From positions 1 through 64,000 of the forward strand of contig NZ_NISI01000002.1 in NCBI RefSeq assembly GCF_002205845.1: a stretch of DNA of 64,000 bases. Direction: 5' to 3'. A program made the translations under genes and the position numbers. Numbering within the stretch: the stretch's first letter is position 1; each line of letters starts with the position of its first letter. The notes beneath the pieces were generated by a model, which ran no database searches, was not told the DNA's origin, and was given only the letters and a program-made list of their open reading frames with translations. Shown piece after piece: positions 28,401 through 38,327 of this stretch. Source of the DNA: Roseateles puraquae (GTDB taxonomy: Bacteria; Pseudomonadota; Gammaproteobacteria; Burkholderiales; Burkholderiaceae_C).

Positions 28401-29547
28401 CCGCCATGGCCAGGCGCGCGCTGGCGGTGATCTGGCCCGTGAAGCGGTCCTGCGCCGTCAGGCCCTGGCCGTCGAAGTCCAGCCACAGCCGCCGGTTCAG
28501 GCGCAGCGCATCCGGCGCGGCCTTGGGGTTGCCGCGCTGCAGCTCGGTCAGCTTGAGGGTCTCGCCCGGCTTCATCCGGAACGCCGGCAGCGAACGCCAG
28601 GCCTCGGGCATCTCGACCTGGCGCGGGTCGACGCTGGTGGCCCCCTCGGGGCGGATGAGTCGCAGCGTCGGCTGGGCCTTCACCACCCACACCTCCTCGT
28701 CGCTGGCGGCCTCGGGCAGCTTGAGCGCCTGCACCGGCGTGTTCAGCCGCGAACGGAGTTCAAGGTGCCAGCTGCCCGGGCGCGCCTGCACGATGAGGCG
28801 GCCATCGTCGGCCAGACGGGCGGGCAGGGGGCTGGTCAGCTCCACCGCACGCAGGCCCGGCAGCAGGGCCTGCGGCAGCTCCACTGCCCGGGCCCGGCCG
28901 GCCACCCGCAGCTCGAAGGCGGTGGTCACCATCAGCGGCAGGTCGTCGTCCACGAGGCGCGTGGTCTGCACGCTGAGGCTGTCGCTTGCCTCGGCCGGGC
29001 TCGCGACGGCGCGCAGCCACAGCCGGCCGTTGCCATCGGGGCTGCGGGCCTGTGTGGCGCCATCGCTGCTGACGACGATGGCCGCCAGCCCCGGCGGCAC
29101 CGCCAGGTCCTGCGGCATGGCGCCGCCCCAGGCGATGCGGCCTTCCAGCACATGCGCGCCGGGCGGCAGCCACACGGTGGGGCGCTCGTCGGCACCGATG
29201 ACCGGCAACGCGCGGCCGGCGGCCTTCACGTCCTGCGGCCAGGCGCCGGCTTCGCCCGGCAAGGCCACGCGGGCCGGCGCGCCGAACACCTGCACTTCCA
29301 GCCGGAAGCTGGCCTCACGCGCACTCGCGCTCAACTGCAAACGGCCCGGCCACACGCACACCGGGGCGTCGCCCTCGGCGGCGCCTGCCGGGCAGCCGAG
29401 GGCGGGCTGGCCCTGCAGCGCCCAGGGCAGCCAGTCGCGCGCGGCAGGGGGCAGGTCGGCGGGGGTGAGCGGCGCAGCCTGGGCGGTGGCAGCGGTCGTC
29501 AGCAGTGCCGCGGCCAGGCGGCGGATCTTGTCGTTGAGCATCGGCAT
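25432..29547 (-). CDS. Very large secreted/membrane protein of unknown function (1371 residues)
   Basis: A signal peptide (first 25 residues, ending AQAAP) leads to about 440 residues of beta-rich periplasmic sequence. A membrane cluster follows near residues 469-560 (FFFVLLAALAAYRLLGW), then a further span near 655-690, a second beta-rich periplasmic region (about 720-1160) and a C-terminal cluster of at least five spans from about 1165 on. Both soluble regions repeat similar phrases such as LNRRLWLDFDGQ and VNRRLDLGLLWQ, hinting at an internal duplication. I recognise no domain. It starts a leftward unit alone. Confidence 0.8.
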   Translation of the reverse strand: MPMLNDKIRRLAAALLTTAATAQAAPLTPADLPPAARDWLPWALQGQPALGCPAGAAEGDAPVCVWPGRLQLSASAREASFRLEVQVFGAPARVALPGEAGAWPQDVKAAGRALPVIGADERPTVWLPPGAHVLEGRIAWGGAMPQDLAVPPGLAAIVVSSDGATQARSPDGNGRLWLRAVASPAEASDSLSVQTTRLVDDDLPLMVTTAFELRVAGRARAVELPQALLPGLRAVELTSPLPARLADDGRLIVQARPGSWHLELRSRLNTPVQALKLPEAASDEEVWVVKAQPTLRLIRPEGATSVDPRQVEMPEAWRSLPAFRMKPGETLKLTELQRGNPKAAPDALRLNRRLWLDFDGQGLTAQDRFTGQITASARLAMAAPGQLGRAALQGQDQPITRLAADGPAGFEVRERETRIEADSRWPTGAPLPASGWTVSVDALQAALQLPPGWRLLHAQGPSVAQGAWTSLWTLWDFFFVLLAALAAYRLLGWRVGALLAVALVLTWHTPGSPPAALWFGLLALTALARVLPAGRAQAAFARGRLAVAALLALVMLPFAVDEVRLALYPSLEPVHGTATTRQGPPLAQAPAMIEEKVATAPAMKAAPGRERVYLSSTRNALERVDPSARVQTGPGLPTWTWREHELQWSGPVTPEQTLRLWLLPPWATALLHLAGLALLALALAAVAGVKLPVLRRPSAGAASMLALSLGLLGTPTPSDATAPVAPSPVAADTTSAAAWPNEAQLKTLRDKLAAPPDCLPHCAELSRLLVSAAGSSVQLRAEIHAQALVAVPLPGQGTGWQPASITLDGQPAATRRDDQGQLWVAVPAGVHQVVLSADVGSAAGLDISLPLPPRALQADLKGWTLAGLDPRGQSTGAITLSREPVAGTARAEDAGTQRDALPPLVRVNRRLDLGLLWQATTTLERLAPSRAPLRVSWRLLPGEAVSDARVTVDGDTASLQLGAEDLVEVASSIKPSKALTLTASQAPHQVERWTLDAATQWHVDAGGLPATALQQDGRWQPEWRPWPGETLKLTVRKPAGVAGQTLTLDAATTTVNPGERSTDMTLALQLRASLGGPQRLALPPGAELLGVTLNGNALPLQLRDGALSLPLTPGAQSVEVRWRAPESMGLLWRHEGLPLGLPGVNDALLLHVPQDRIVLATGGPLMGPAVLIWGVLGVVLVLAWFAPRGLPGVMARPAWLVLALGVAPVSMGALVVLAGWFALLETRRRWAPALATLARWLRVLVQLGLLLWTLMALGALLEVLRTGLLGYPDLLVAGPGSSSQLLSWFSDRFTDHTASAWALSAPMWLYRALMLAWALWLAVSLLKWLGWGWRCFSEGGAWPASVAKPTESRAKPGAADGASPDADSPRS

Positions 29548-29592
29548 CTCCCTTGCGGGGCCGATGGTCGCAGACTCAGGCGGGGTTTCGCA

Positions 29593-30693
29593 TCAGGGCT
29601 TCACGCGCACGATCTTGCCGTGGGCTTCGAGCACCAGGTAGAGCAGGCCGTCCGGGCCTTCGCGCACATCACGCATGCGGCCGGCATCGGGGAAGAGGCG
29701 CTCCTGCTCGGCCGGGCGGTTGCTGGCGTCGAGCTTCACCCGCTCCAGATGGCCGAACTTCAGCGAGCCGATGAAGAAGCTGCCCTGCCAGGCCGGGCCG
29801 TACTTGTCGCTCTTCAGGCGCACCAGACCGGCCGGCGCGATGGACGGCACCCACTTCACGACCGGCTGCTCCATGCCGGCCTTGGCCGCGATGCCTTCGC
29901 CGATCTTGCCGCCGCCGTAGTTCTCGCCGTAGGTGATGACGGGCCAGCCGTAGTTGAGCTTCGGGCTGATCAGGTTGAGCTCGTCGCCGCCCTGCGGGCC
30001 GTGCTCGTGCTCCCACAGCCGCCCTTGCGCGTCGACGATGAGGCCCTGTGAATTGCGGTGGCCGTAGCTCCAGATCTCGGGCAGGGCGCCGGGCGTGTTC
30101 ACGAAGGGGTTGTCGGCCGGCGCGCTGCCGTCCTTGTTCACGCGCACGATCTTGCCGAGGTGGTTGTCCAGCGTCTGGGCGCTCTGCATGCCCTTGTAGC
30201 GCTCGCCCAGGCTCAGGAAGAGCTTGCCGTCCGGCGCCTCGGCGATGCGGCAGCCGAAGTGATGCTTGCTGTCCATCTTGGGCTGCTGGCTGAAGATGAC
30301 CTTCACCTCGCTCAGTCGCTTGTTGTCCTCGCTGAGCCGCGCGCGGGCCAGCGCCGTGCTGTTGGTCTTCTTGTCAGCGCTGGGCTCGGCAAAGCAGAAG
30401 TAGATCGTGCGGTTGCGGGCGAAATCGCTGTCCAGCTGCACGTCCAGCAGGCCACCCTGGCCCTCGGCCACGACCGCCGGCACGCCGGCGATCGGGGCGC
30501 TGGGCTTGCTGCCGGGTCGGGCGGTGCGCAGGGCGCCATCGCGTTCGGTGATGAGGAACTGCCCGTCGGGCAGGAAGGCCAGGGCCCAGGGCGTCTTCAG
30601 GCCTTCGACGACGGTTTCGAGTTCCGGCGCGGCCTGGGCCGTGGTGGACAGGGCACCCAGGGCGAGGGTCAGGGAGAGGAGTCGCTTGCTCAT
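29593..30693 (-). CDS. PQQ-type aldose sugar dehydrogenase (YliI/GdhB family)
   Basis: Periplasmic beta-propeller of the soluble glucose-dehydrogenase family, oxidising aldoses with PQQ. The start at 30693 gives a signal peptide (MSKRLLSLTLALGALSTTAQAA). Motifs include LKTPWALAFLPDG, GGLLDVQLDSDF, SLGERYKGMQ, EIWSYGHRNSQGL, EHGPQGGDELN and NYGWPVITYG, with the catalytic His and PQQ-binding residues within them. Length of 366 is normal. No PQQ synthesis genes are in the window. Confidence 0.92.
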   Translation of the reverse strand: MSKRLLSLTLALGALSTTAQAAPELETVVEGLKTPWALAFLPDGQFLITERDGALRTARPGSKPSAPIAGVPAVVAEGQGGLLDVQLDSDFARNRTIYFCFAEPSADKKTNSTALARARLSEDNKRLSEVKVIFSQQPKMDSKHHFGCRIAEAPDGKLFLSLGERYKGMQSAQTLDNHLGKIVRVNKDGSAPADNPFVNTPGALPEIWSYGHRNSQGLIVDAQGRLWEHEHGPQGGDELNLISPKLNYGWPVITYGENYGGGKIGEGIAAKAGMEQPVVKWVPSIAPAGLVRLKSDKYGPAWQGSFFIGSLKFGHLERVKLDASNRPAEQERLFPDAGRMRDVREGPDGLLYLVLEAHGKIVRVKP

Positions 30694-30858
30694 GGGGACG
30701 TGTGCGAAAGGGCAGGGGTCGAAGGCGCGCATCATCGCAGTGCCGGGCCTGTGGCGCGGGCGCATCGAGGCGAAACCGGATGCAACCGAGGGATGTCGCG
30801 CCGGCGCCGCGGCTGTTGCAATCGCGCGTCCTGGGTTCTCCCTCACACGCTTCTCCTC

Positions 30859-31422
30859 ATGCGCTCTTGCCTCTTTCGCCGCCGTGTCGGCGGTCTCGCT
30901 CCGCTGCTGCTCGCTGCCACGGCCGCCCACGCGGCCCCCGTCATCGAGGTCAAGCCCGGCCTCTGGGCGTCCGACAGCGAAATCTGGATCAACGGCCAGT
31001 CGCTCAAGGCCGGCATGCAGGCCCTGCGCGCCAAGGTGCGCAGCGGCCTGAGCGACGCGCAGAAGGCCGAGCTCGACAAGGCCCAGGCCGGCGAGCACCA
31101 GGCCTGCCTGAGCCCCGCGCAGGCCCGCATCGACCTGGCCCGCTACCTGGAGCAGTCACTGCGCAACTCCGGGCCGTGGACCTGCGAGGTCAACGCGAGC
31201 CAGCTCGACAAGAGCGAGGCGGCCGGCAGCTATGTCTGCCGCACCGGCGGCGGCGGCCTGAGCCAGGGCAGGTTCTCGGCCAGCTACGGCCCCACGAGCT
31301 ACCGCTTCGAGCTCAACGGCCGCGGCAATGCGGTGGACGGCCGCACGGGCCAGGCCCTGGGCGCCCTCGAGATGGATCAGCGCATGCTGTCGACCGGGCG
31401 TTGGGTGGGCGGGGACTGCTGA
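30859..31422 (+). CDS. DUF3617-family periplasmic protein
   Basis: A signal peptide (MRSCLFRRRVGGLAPLLLAATAAHA) is followed by the family opening VKPGLWASDSE and a CLSPAQARIDL segment that marks DUF3617. Two further cysteines (CEVN, CRTG) may pair. Function of the family is unknown. It is a single gene between the divergent dehydrogenase and the convergent zinc-ribbon gene. Confidence 0.8.
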   Translation: MRSCLFRRRVGGLAPLLLAATAAHAAPVIEVKPGLWASDSEIWINGQSLKAGMQALRAKVRSGLSDAQKAELDKAQAGEHQACLSPAQARIDLARYLEQSLRNSGPWTCEVNASQLDKSEAAGSYVCRTGGGGLSQGRFSASYGPTSYRFELNGRGNAVDGRTGQALGALEMDQRMLSTGRWVGGDC

Positions 31423-31447
31423 GGGCGACTGCAGGGCCGAGGCGCCC

Positions 31448-32206
31448 TCAGTCGTCCAAGAGCCGGCCCACCAGCCGAAGCCCGACCGACATCAGGTCCA
31501 GCGACATCACGGCACCAGCGACGCCCAAACTGCGCCCCGCAAGCGCGGGGCGTTCGCGCGTCAGGCGGGACTGCTCGCGCGCCATGGCCACCAGCGCGTC
31601 AGCCACCACCGTTGGCGGCATGGGGGCGCTGCTCGCCGCCGTGCCCAGGCGCTGCACGGCCTTCTCGACGGCCTGCGGGTCCAGCAGCGACAGCGACGAG
31701 CGGCAGTGCGAGCAGGCGTCTTCGCGCCGCAGGTCCACCGGCGCGCCGCAGCTGCTGCAGTGGATGACGCCCACCTTGGCGGCGATGTCGGCGATCTCCG
31801 GCCGTGTGAGCTGGCGCACGAAGCCCTTCTCGATCATGAACGACGCGAACGTGCTGAAGCGCCCATGCTGCTGCGGGCAGCGGTGGGTGATGTAGCGGCC
31901 ACTGCGCACCACGTCGAAGCCCTGCACCAGTGCGCCCCGGCACTGCGGGCAGTGCAGCCGCTCGGACAGCGGCTGGCGCGGCGCGTTTTCGTGCCGGTGC
32001 ATGGCCTTGAAGAGCAGGGCGATGGCGCGCGGCGCCAGCTTCATGCTCTCCAGGTGGTCGAACCAGAGCCCGTGGCAGGCGAAGCAGGCGTCGATCTCGA
32101 CATCGCCCGTGTAGACCCCGGGCAGCACCAGCCGCTCCATCGGGTCGTGGCAAGAGGGGCAGGATCTCGCGCTGTTCAGGGCCATGGGCAGAGATGTTAG
32201 GGGCAC
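31448..32206 (-). CDS. Zinc-ribbon protein with N-terminal TFIIB-type finger
   Basis: Three CxxC pairs or clusters are visible: CPSCHDPMERL with ACFACHGLWFD (zf-TFIIB type, residues about 16-50), CPQCRGALV with a later CPQQ, and CSSCGAPVDLRREDACSHC near 150-170. The C-terminal 70 residues are hydrophobic or amphipathic (LGVAGAVMSLDLMSVGLRLV). Such proteins are of unknown function. Start at 32206 or at the second Met, 32185. Confidence 0.75.
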   Translation of the reverse strand: MPLTSLPMALNSARSCPSCHDPMERLVLPGVYTGDVEIDACFACHGLWFDHLESMKLAPRAIALLFKAMHRHENAPRQPLSERLHCPQCRGALVQGFDVVRSGRYITHRCPQQHGRFSTFASFMIEKGFVRQLTRPEIADIAAKVGVIHCSSCGAPVDLRREDACSHCRSSLSLLDPQAVEKAVQRLGTAASSAPMPPTVVADALVAMAREQSRLTRERPALAGRSLGVAGAVMSLDLMSVGLRLVGRLLDD

Positions 32207-32249
32207 CCGCTCGCCAGCACGGCCGCAACCCGGCCCGCGGCAGCGGCCC

Positions 32250-33878
<1,629 letters not shown>

Positions 33879-33950
33879 GGGCGGCTCGGAGGAAAACATA
33901 AGCCCGCAGTGCGATCCGAGAGGCTCGGCGGCTGCGGGCGATGGCGCGCA

Positions 33951-35402
33951 TTATCGCGGTGCGGTCAGCTGGCCCAGCAGCGGGGCCAGCCTTTGGGCGG
34001 CCCGGGTGAGTTCCGCCTCGTCGTAGCCTGCATAGCCGAACAGCCAGCCGCGCCGCGGTGAGGCCAGGGCGTAGCGTGACAGCGGGGTCAGCATGACGCC
34101 GGCCGCCAGAGCCTGCTGCGACAGCCGCTCGTCGTCCTGCGGGCCGCGCCGGGCAGCGGGCCCGAGTTCGTGCAGCAGGTGCAGGCCCTGCGCGCTGGGA
34201 GCCAGCTGCAGCCGGCCCTCGCTGGCCTCGGCCAGGGCCTGGATGAGGTGCTGCTGGCGGCGCGGGTAGAGCTCGCGCATGCGGTTGAGGTGGCGCAGCA
34301 GATGGCCGTCGGCAATGAAGCGGGCCAGCACCGCCTGGCTGTCGCCGGGCGCATGGCGGTCGCAGACCGCGCGGGCCGCCGCAAACGGGCGCAGCAGCGG
34401 CGCCGGCAGCACGATGAAGCCCAGCCGCAGGCCCGGATGCAGGATCTTGGAAAACGTGCCCACGTAGAGCACACGGCCGGCCTGCGGCAGGCTGGTGAGG
34501 GCCTCCAGCCGGTGCGGGCCGTACTGGAACTCGCCGTCGTAGTCGTCCTCCACCACCCAGGCGCCGCAGCGCTCGGCCCAGTCGAGCAGCTCGCGGCGCC
34601 GCGCCAGGCTCATGCACACGCCCACGGGGAACTGGTGCGTCGGCGTCACGACCGCCAAGCGTGCGGCCGGCCAGCGCTCGGCGCCCGCAGCGATGCACAG
34701 GCCTTCGTCGTCCACCGGCACCGGCCGCACCTGCACGCCCTGGCCCAGCAGGGCAGCGCGGATGCCGGGGTAGCCGGGGTCTTCCACCAGCACCTCGTCG
34801 CCCGGGTCCAGCAGCAGCCGGGCGATCAGGTCCAGGGCCTGCTGCGAGCCCGAGCACACCAGCACCTGGCCGGCATCGCAGCGCACACCGCGCGCCACCC
34901 ACAGCCACTGCGCCACCGCCTCGCGCAGCGGCGCATGGCCGGCGGGGTCGAGGTACTGGGCCAGTCGCTGGCGCTCGCGCGGGTCGATCTGCCGCGCCAG
35001 GCGGTCCCACAGCGCGTAGGGAAAGCTCGCCACCTCCGGCGCGCCGATGCGAAACGGCAGGGCCGCGACCAGCGGCGGCTGCCAGCGCGCATGCGTCTCG
35101 GCAATCGCCTGCCCGCGCCGGGAGAGCTGCGGCAGGGGCGGCAAGGGCACACGCACGCCAGCCTGCGGCGCCAGGGCGGCGGCGACATAGCTGCCGTCGC
35201 CCACCCGCGCCGTCACGTAGCCCTCGGCCTGCAGCCGTGCCATCGCCCACAGCAGCGTGTTGCGGCTCACCCCCAGGCTCAGCGCATGCTCGCGCGTGGG
35301 CGGCAGCCGGCTGCCTGGCGCCAGCGTGCCGGCCTCGATGGCCCCGCGCAACTGGCGGTAGAGCTGCAGCCGCAGCGGCACATTGGCCCGCGTCGACGCC
35401 AT
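33951..35402 (-). CDS. MocR/PdxR-type PLP-dependent transcriptional regulator
   Basis: GntR-type winged helix at residues 5-70 (LAPGSRLPPTREHALSLGVS) joined to a fold-type I aminotransferase domain. The PLP lysine lies in GTFSKILHPGLRLGF and the cofactor Asp in VVEDDYDGEF. The start at 35402 (483 residues) follows AAAGGAG, and its codon abuts one arm of a perfect inverted repeat shared with the divergent osmC-like gene, as expected for MocR autoregulation and control of a divergent target. Confidence 0.9.
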   Translation of the reverse strand: MASTRANVPLRLQLYRQLRGAIEAGTLAPGSRLPPTREHALSLGVSRNTLLWAMARLQAEGYVTARVGDGSYVAAALAPQAGVRVPLPPLPQLSRRGQAIAETHARWQPPLVAALPFRIGAPEVASFPYALWDRLARQIDPRERQRLAQYLDPAGHAPLREAVAQWLWVARGVRCDAGQVLVCSGSQQALDLIARLLLDPGDEVLVEDPGYPGIRAALLGQGVQVRPVPVDDEGLCIAAGAERWPAARLAVVTPTHQFPVGVCMSLARRRELLDWAERCGAWVVEDDYDGEFQYGPHRLEALTSLPQAGRVLYVGTFSKILHPGLRLGFIVLPAPLLRPFAAARAVCDRHAPGDSQAVLARFIADGHLLRHLNRMRELYPRRQQHLIQALAEASEGRLQLAPSAQGLHLLHELGPAARRGPQDDERLSQQALAAGVMLTPLSRYALASPRRGWLFGYAGYDEAELTRAAQRLAPLLGQLTAPR

Positions 35403-35453
35403 GGATTGGCTCCTTTGATCTCGGCAATCAGCCCTATTCTGGCAAGCCAATCC
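35403..35453. promoter_or_regulatory. Inverted repeat operator between mocR-like and osmC-like genes
   Basis: GGATTGGCT (35403-35411) and AGCCAATCC (35445-35453) are perfect 9-bp inverted copies, 33 bases apart, filling the 71-base divergent gap. One copy touches the regulator's start codon. MocR regulators usually bind paired ~10-bp sites in exactly this position. Confidence 0.7.
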
Positions 35454-35473
35454 ACCCACCCGCCGTGAGCCCC

Positions 35474-35941
35474 ATGTCCGACCACCACGCCCGCGTGCTT
35501 TGGCAGCGCGATGCCGCCGAGCCCTTTGTCGACCAGCGCTACAGCCGCCGCCACAGCTGGCATTTCGATGGCGGCGCGGTGGTGGCGGGCTCGTCCTCGC
35601 CGAGCGTCGTGCGCCTGCCGTTCTCGGACCCGAGCGCCGTCGACCCCGAGGAGGCGCTGGTGGCCAGCGTGTCGAGCTGCCATCTGCTGTGGTTCCTGTC
35701 GCTGGCGGCCGAGGCCGGCTGGTGCGTGGACGACTACGAGGACGAAGCCGTCGGCCACCTGGGCCGCGACGAGCGCGGCCGGGCGGCCATCACCCGCATC
35801 GTGCTGCGCCCGCGGGTGCGCTTTGGCGGCGACCGCCGGCCTGACCACGCCGAGGTGGAGCGCCTGCACCACGCGGCGCATGAGGCCTGCTTCATCGCCA
35901 ACTCGCTGCGCAGCGAGATCGTCTGCGAGCCCCAGCCATGA
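35474..35941 (+). CDS. OsmC-family peroxiredoxin
   Basis: Reduces organic hydroperoxides through a cysteine pair. The 155 residues show the OsmC pattern of VASVSSCHLLWFLSLA (peroxidatic Cys near residue 76) and AHEACFIANS (resolving Cys near 139), with the N-terminal strand SWHFDGGAVVAGSSSP. It is divergent from the MocR-type regulator and coupled to a PaiB-like gene by ATGA, so the pair is probably under that regulator. Confidence 0.88.
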   Translation: MSDHHARVLWQRDAAEPFVDQRYSRRHSWHFDGGAVVAGSSSPSVVRLPFSDPSAVDPEEALVASVSSCHLLWFLSLAAEAGWCVDDYEDEAVGHLGRDERGRAAITRIVLRPRVRFGGDRRPDHAEVERLHHAAHEACFIANSLRSEIVCEPQP

Positions 35942-36573
35942 GCGCGCCCACCACCTACCTGCCGGGGCACTTCGAGGAACGCGACCTGGCCACGCTGCAC
36001 GCCTTCATCGAGGCGAATCCGCTGGCCACCTGGGCCACGACGCAGGACGGCGAGCTGGTGGTGCACCACGTGCCGTTTCGGCTGGACCGCACGCGCGGCC
36101 CCTTCGGCACGCTGGTGGGCCATGTGGCGCGGGCCAACCCGGTGTGGCGCGCGCCGCAGCCCAGCCTGCTGGTGTTCGGCGGCCCGCAGGCCTATGTGTC
36201 GCCCGGCTGGTATGCGTCCAAGCCGCTGCACGGCAAGGTGGTGCCGACCTGGAACTACGCCGTCGTGCATGCCCGCGGCACGCCGGTGGTGCTGGAAGAC
36301 GCTGCTTCGGTGCTTCGCATCGTCAGCGCGCTGACTGACACCCACGAGGCCCGCCAGGCCCACCCCTGGCAGGTGGGCGATGCGCCGCCGGAGTTCGTGG
36401 ATCAGATGCTGCGCGCCATCGTCGGCATCGAGATCCCGATCGAGCAGCTGGTGGGCAAGTGGAAGGTCAGCCAGAACCGCTCGGCCGACGACCGCGCCGG
36501 TGTTGCCGCCGGCCTGCGCGCGCAGGATCCGGCTGACCCGATGGCAGCGCTGGTGGCGCCGCCATCGCCCTGA
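35938..36573 (+). CDS. PaiB-family FMN-binding split-barrel protein
   Basis: 211 residues matching the PaiB/FMN-binding negative-regulator family: MSAPTTYLPGHF, HVPFRLDR, GHVARANPVWR, YVSPGWYASKPLHGKVVPTW and the C-terminal GKWKVSQNRSADDRAGV. The family binds flavin and is linked in Bacillus to protease and sporulation control, but its biochemical role here is unknown. Overlaps the osmC-like gene by 4 bases. Confidence 0.9.
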   Translation: MSAPTTYLPGHFEERDLATLHAFIEANPLATWATTQDGELVVHHVPFRLDRTRGPFGTLVGHVARANPVWRAPQPSLLVFGGPQAYVSPGWYASKPLHGKVVPTWNYAVVHARGTPVVLEDAASVLRIVSALTDTHEARQAHPWQVGDAPPEFVDQMLRAIVGIEIPIEQLVGKWKVSQNRSADDRAGVAAGLRAQDPADPMAALVAPPSP

Positions 36574-36585
36574 GCGCCGGCCGCG

Positions 36586-37284
36586 CTACATGCCCTTGAA
36601 CCGCGCCCGCTGGGTGCGGCTCACCGGCAGGGCCTGGGCCAGGCCGCGCAGCTGTACCCACAGCTCGCCGTCGTCGCGCCGCTCGATGCGCTCGATGGCG
36701 CGGGCATTGACGATGCAGCCGCGATGGATCTGCCAGAAGAGTGCCGGGTCGAGCTGTTGCTGCAGCTCGCCCAGCGGCATGCGCAGCAGCAGCTGCTCGC
36801 CCCCCTGGCTGAGTGCGCGTGTGTGGCGCAGCTCGGAGCGCAGGGCGGCGAGTTGCTCCACCTCCAGCAGCTTCATCGTGTTGCCGGTCCAGGCCTGCAG
36901 GAAGCGCAGCTGCTCGGGGGCCTGTGGGCGGGCCGAAGCCTGCAGCCGTTGCACTGTGGCCGCGAGGCGTGCCGGCGTCACCGGCTTGTGCAGGTAGTCC
37001 ACCGCGGCATGCTCGAAGGCGTCCAGCGCATGCTCGGCATGGGCGGTGACGAACACCAGCCGGGTCTGCGCCGGGGCGAGCCGCGCCAGCGCCAGGCCGT
37101 CGATGCCGGGCATGCGGATGTCGAGAAAGGCGATGTCGGGTTGCAGTGCATCCAGCAGCCGGCGGGCCTCGCTGCCGTTGCGCGCGCGGCCGACGATGGT
37201 CAGCTCAGGCCAGGCCTCGGCCAGCAGCTGCGCCAGTTCTTCGAGCAGCTGCGGTTCGTCGTCGGCGAGCAGGGCGGTGGTCAT
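36586..37284 (-). CDS. LytTR-family response regulator
   Basis: Receiver domain at residues 1-115 with the acidic pair DDE (9-10), phospho-acceptor Asp in FLDIRMPG and Lys in YLHKPV. A LytTR DNA-binding domain follows (about 130-232, FWQIHRGCIVNARAIERIERR). It overlaps the histidine kinase start by ATGA and is the last gene of a three-gene unit. Confidence 0.93.
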   Translation of the reverse strand: MTTALLADDEPQLLEELAQLLAEAWPELTIVGRARNGSEARRLLDALQPDIAFLDIRMPGIDGLALARLAPAQTRLVFVTAHAEHALDAFEHAAVDYLHKPVTPARLAATVQRLQASARPQAPEQLRFLQAWTGNTMKLLEVEQLAALRSELRHTRALSQGGEQLLLRMPLGELQQQLDPALFWQIHRGCIVNARAIERIERRDDGELWVQLRGLAQALPVSRTQRARFKGM

Positions 37285-38327
37285 GGCAGCGGCAGGGTGA
37301 GGGTGGCCAGCGTGGCGCCTTGTGCATCGCTGGCGAGAGTCAAGCCAGCAGCATCGCCGTGCAGGGCCTGCAGGCGTTGGCGCAGGTTGGCCAAGGCCAG
37401 CCCGTGGCCGGGTGGCGTGCTGCTGGCCAGCGGTAGGCCGGTATTGCGCACGACCAGCTGCAGCTGGCGGCCCGCGCGGCGCGCCTGCAGTTCGACCTCG
37501 CCGCCGGGCTCGCTCGGTTCGATGCCGTGCTGGAGGGCGTTCTCCACCAACGGCTGCAGCATCAGCGGCGGCAGGGGCAGGGCGTGCAGCGCCGGGTCAA
37601 CGTCGATGCGCCAGCGCAGCCGCTCGCCGAGGCGCAGCTCCAGGATGGCGAGGTAGTGCGACACCACCTGCAGCTCCTGGCCGAGCGTGGTGCCGTCGGT
37701 CTGGCGCACGCGGTCCAGCGAGGTTTCGAGCAGGCCGCTGACGGCGTCCAGCATGGGCAGCGCCTGGGCCGAGCCCTGGCGCACGAAGCTGCGCAGCGTC
37801 GCCAGCGTGTTGAACAGGAAATGCGGCTCGATCTGGGCCTGCAGCATCTGCAGCTCGGCCCGCAACCGGGCGCGCTCCTGCTCCACCCGTCGCACCGCCC
37901 GCAGCCGGCGCAGGCCCAGCAGCAGGGGCCAGGCCAGCATGATGGCGCCGAAGGCGAAGTGCAGCCAGGCGCGCGTCACGCGAGCCTCGGGCGTGAAGGG
38001 GGTGGCCCTCACGGCCTGCTCCACCGCCCAGCCCAGCAGGGTGCCCAGCAACAGCGCGCCCAGCAGCAGGGGTGGCAGCACCTCGGGCCGGTCGGTGCGC
38101 CAGCGTCGTGCCAGCGCACCGCAGAGTCCGTCGCTTGCCGCATGGCCCACCCAAAGCCCCAGAGACAGCGCCCAGCCCGGCTCGCCCCGCAACCAGGCCG
38201 CCGTCGTCGCGAAGAACAGCAGCCCGGCCAGCAGCGGCCCGCGGCGCTGCCAGCCCAGACCCTCGTCGCGTGCGGCCTGGGCCAGCTCGTGGCCGAGCGT
38301 GGTGGTGGGCGTGGGGGTGAGGCTCAA
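37281..38327 (-). CDS. LytS-type sensor histidine kinase
   Basis: 348 residues. Four or so membrane spans occupy the first 150 residues. The His_kinase domain has the phospho-acceptor His in QIEPHFLFNTLATLR near 175 and the ATP-binding LVENALQHGIEP near 265, with GHGLALANLRQRL as the G-box. It is coupled by ATGA overlaps to a secreted-protein gene upstream and to its LytTR regulator downstream. Confidence 0.92.
   Translation of the reverse strand: MSLTPTPTTTLGHELAQAARDEGLGWQRRGPLLAGLLFFATTAAWLRGEPGWALSLGLWVGHAASDGLCGALARRWRTDRPEVLPPLLLGALLLGTLLGWAVEQAVRATPFTPEARVTRAWLHFAFGAIMLAWPLLLGLRRLRAVRRVEQERARLRAELQMLQAQIEPHFLFNTLATLRSFVRQGSAQALPMLDAVSGLLETSLDRVRQTDGTTLGQELQVVSHYLAILELRLGERLRWRIDVDPALHALPLPPLMLQPLVENALQHGIEPSEPGGEVELQARRAGRQLQLVVRNTGLPLASSTPPGHGLALANLRQRLQALHGDAAGLTLASDAQGATLATLTLPLP

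Noticed and set aside
25660-30051. A 1463-residue open frame opposite the large membrane protein
   Set aside because: Composition (Gln, Gly, Arg, Ala) is that of an antisense frame, and the opposite frame has a signal peptide and ordered membrane segments.
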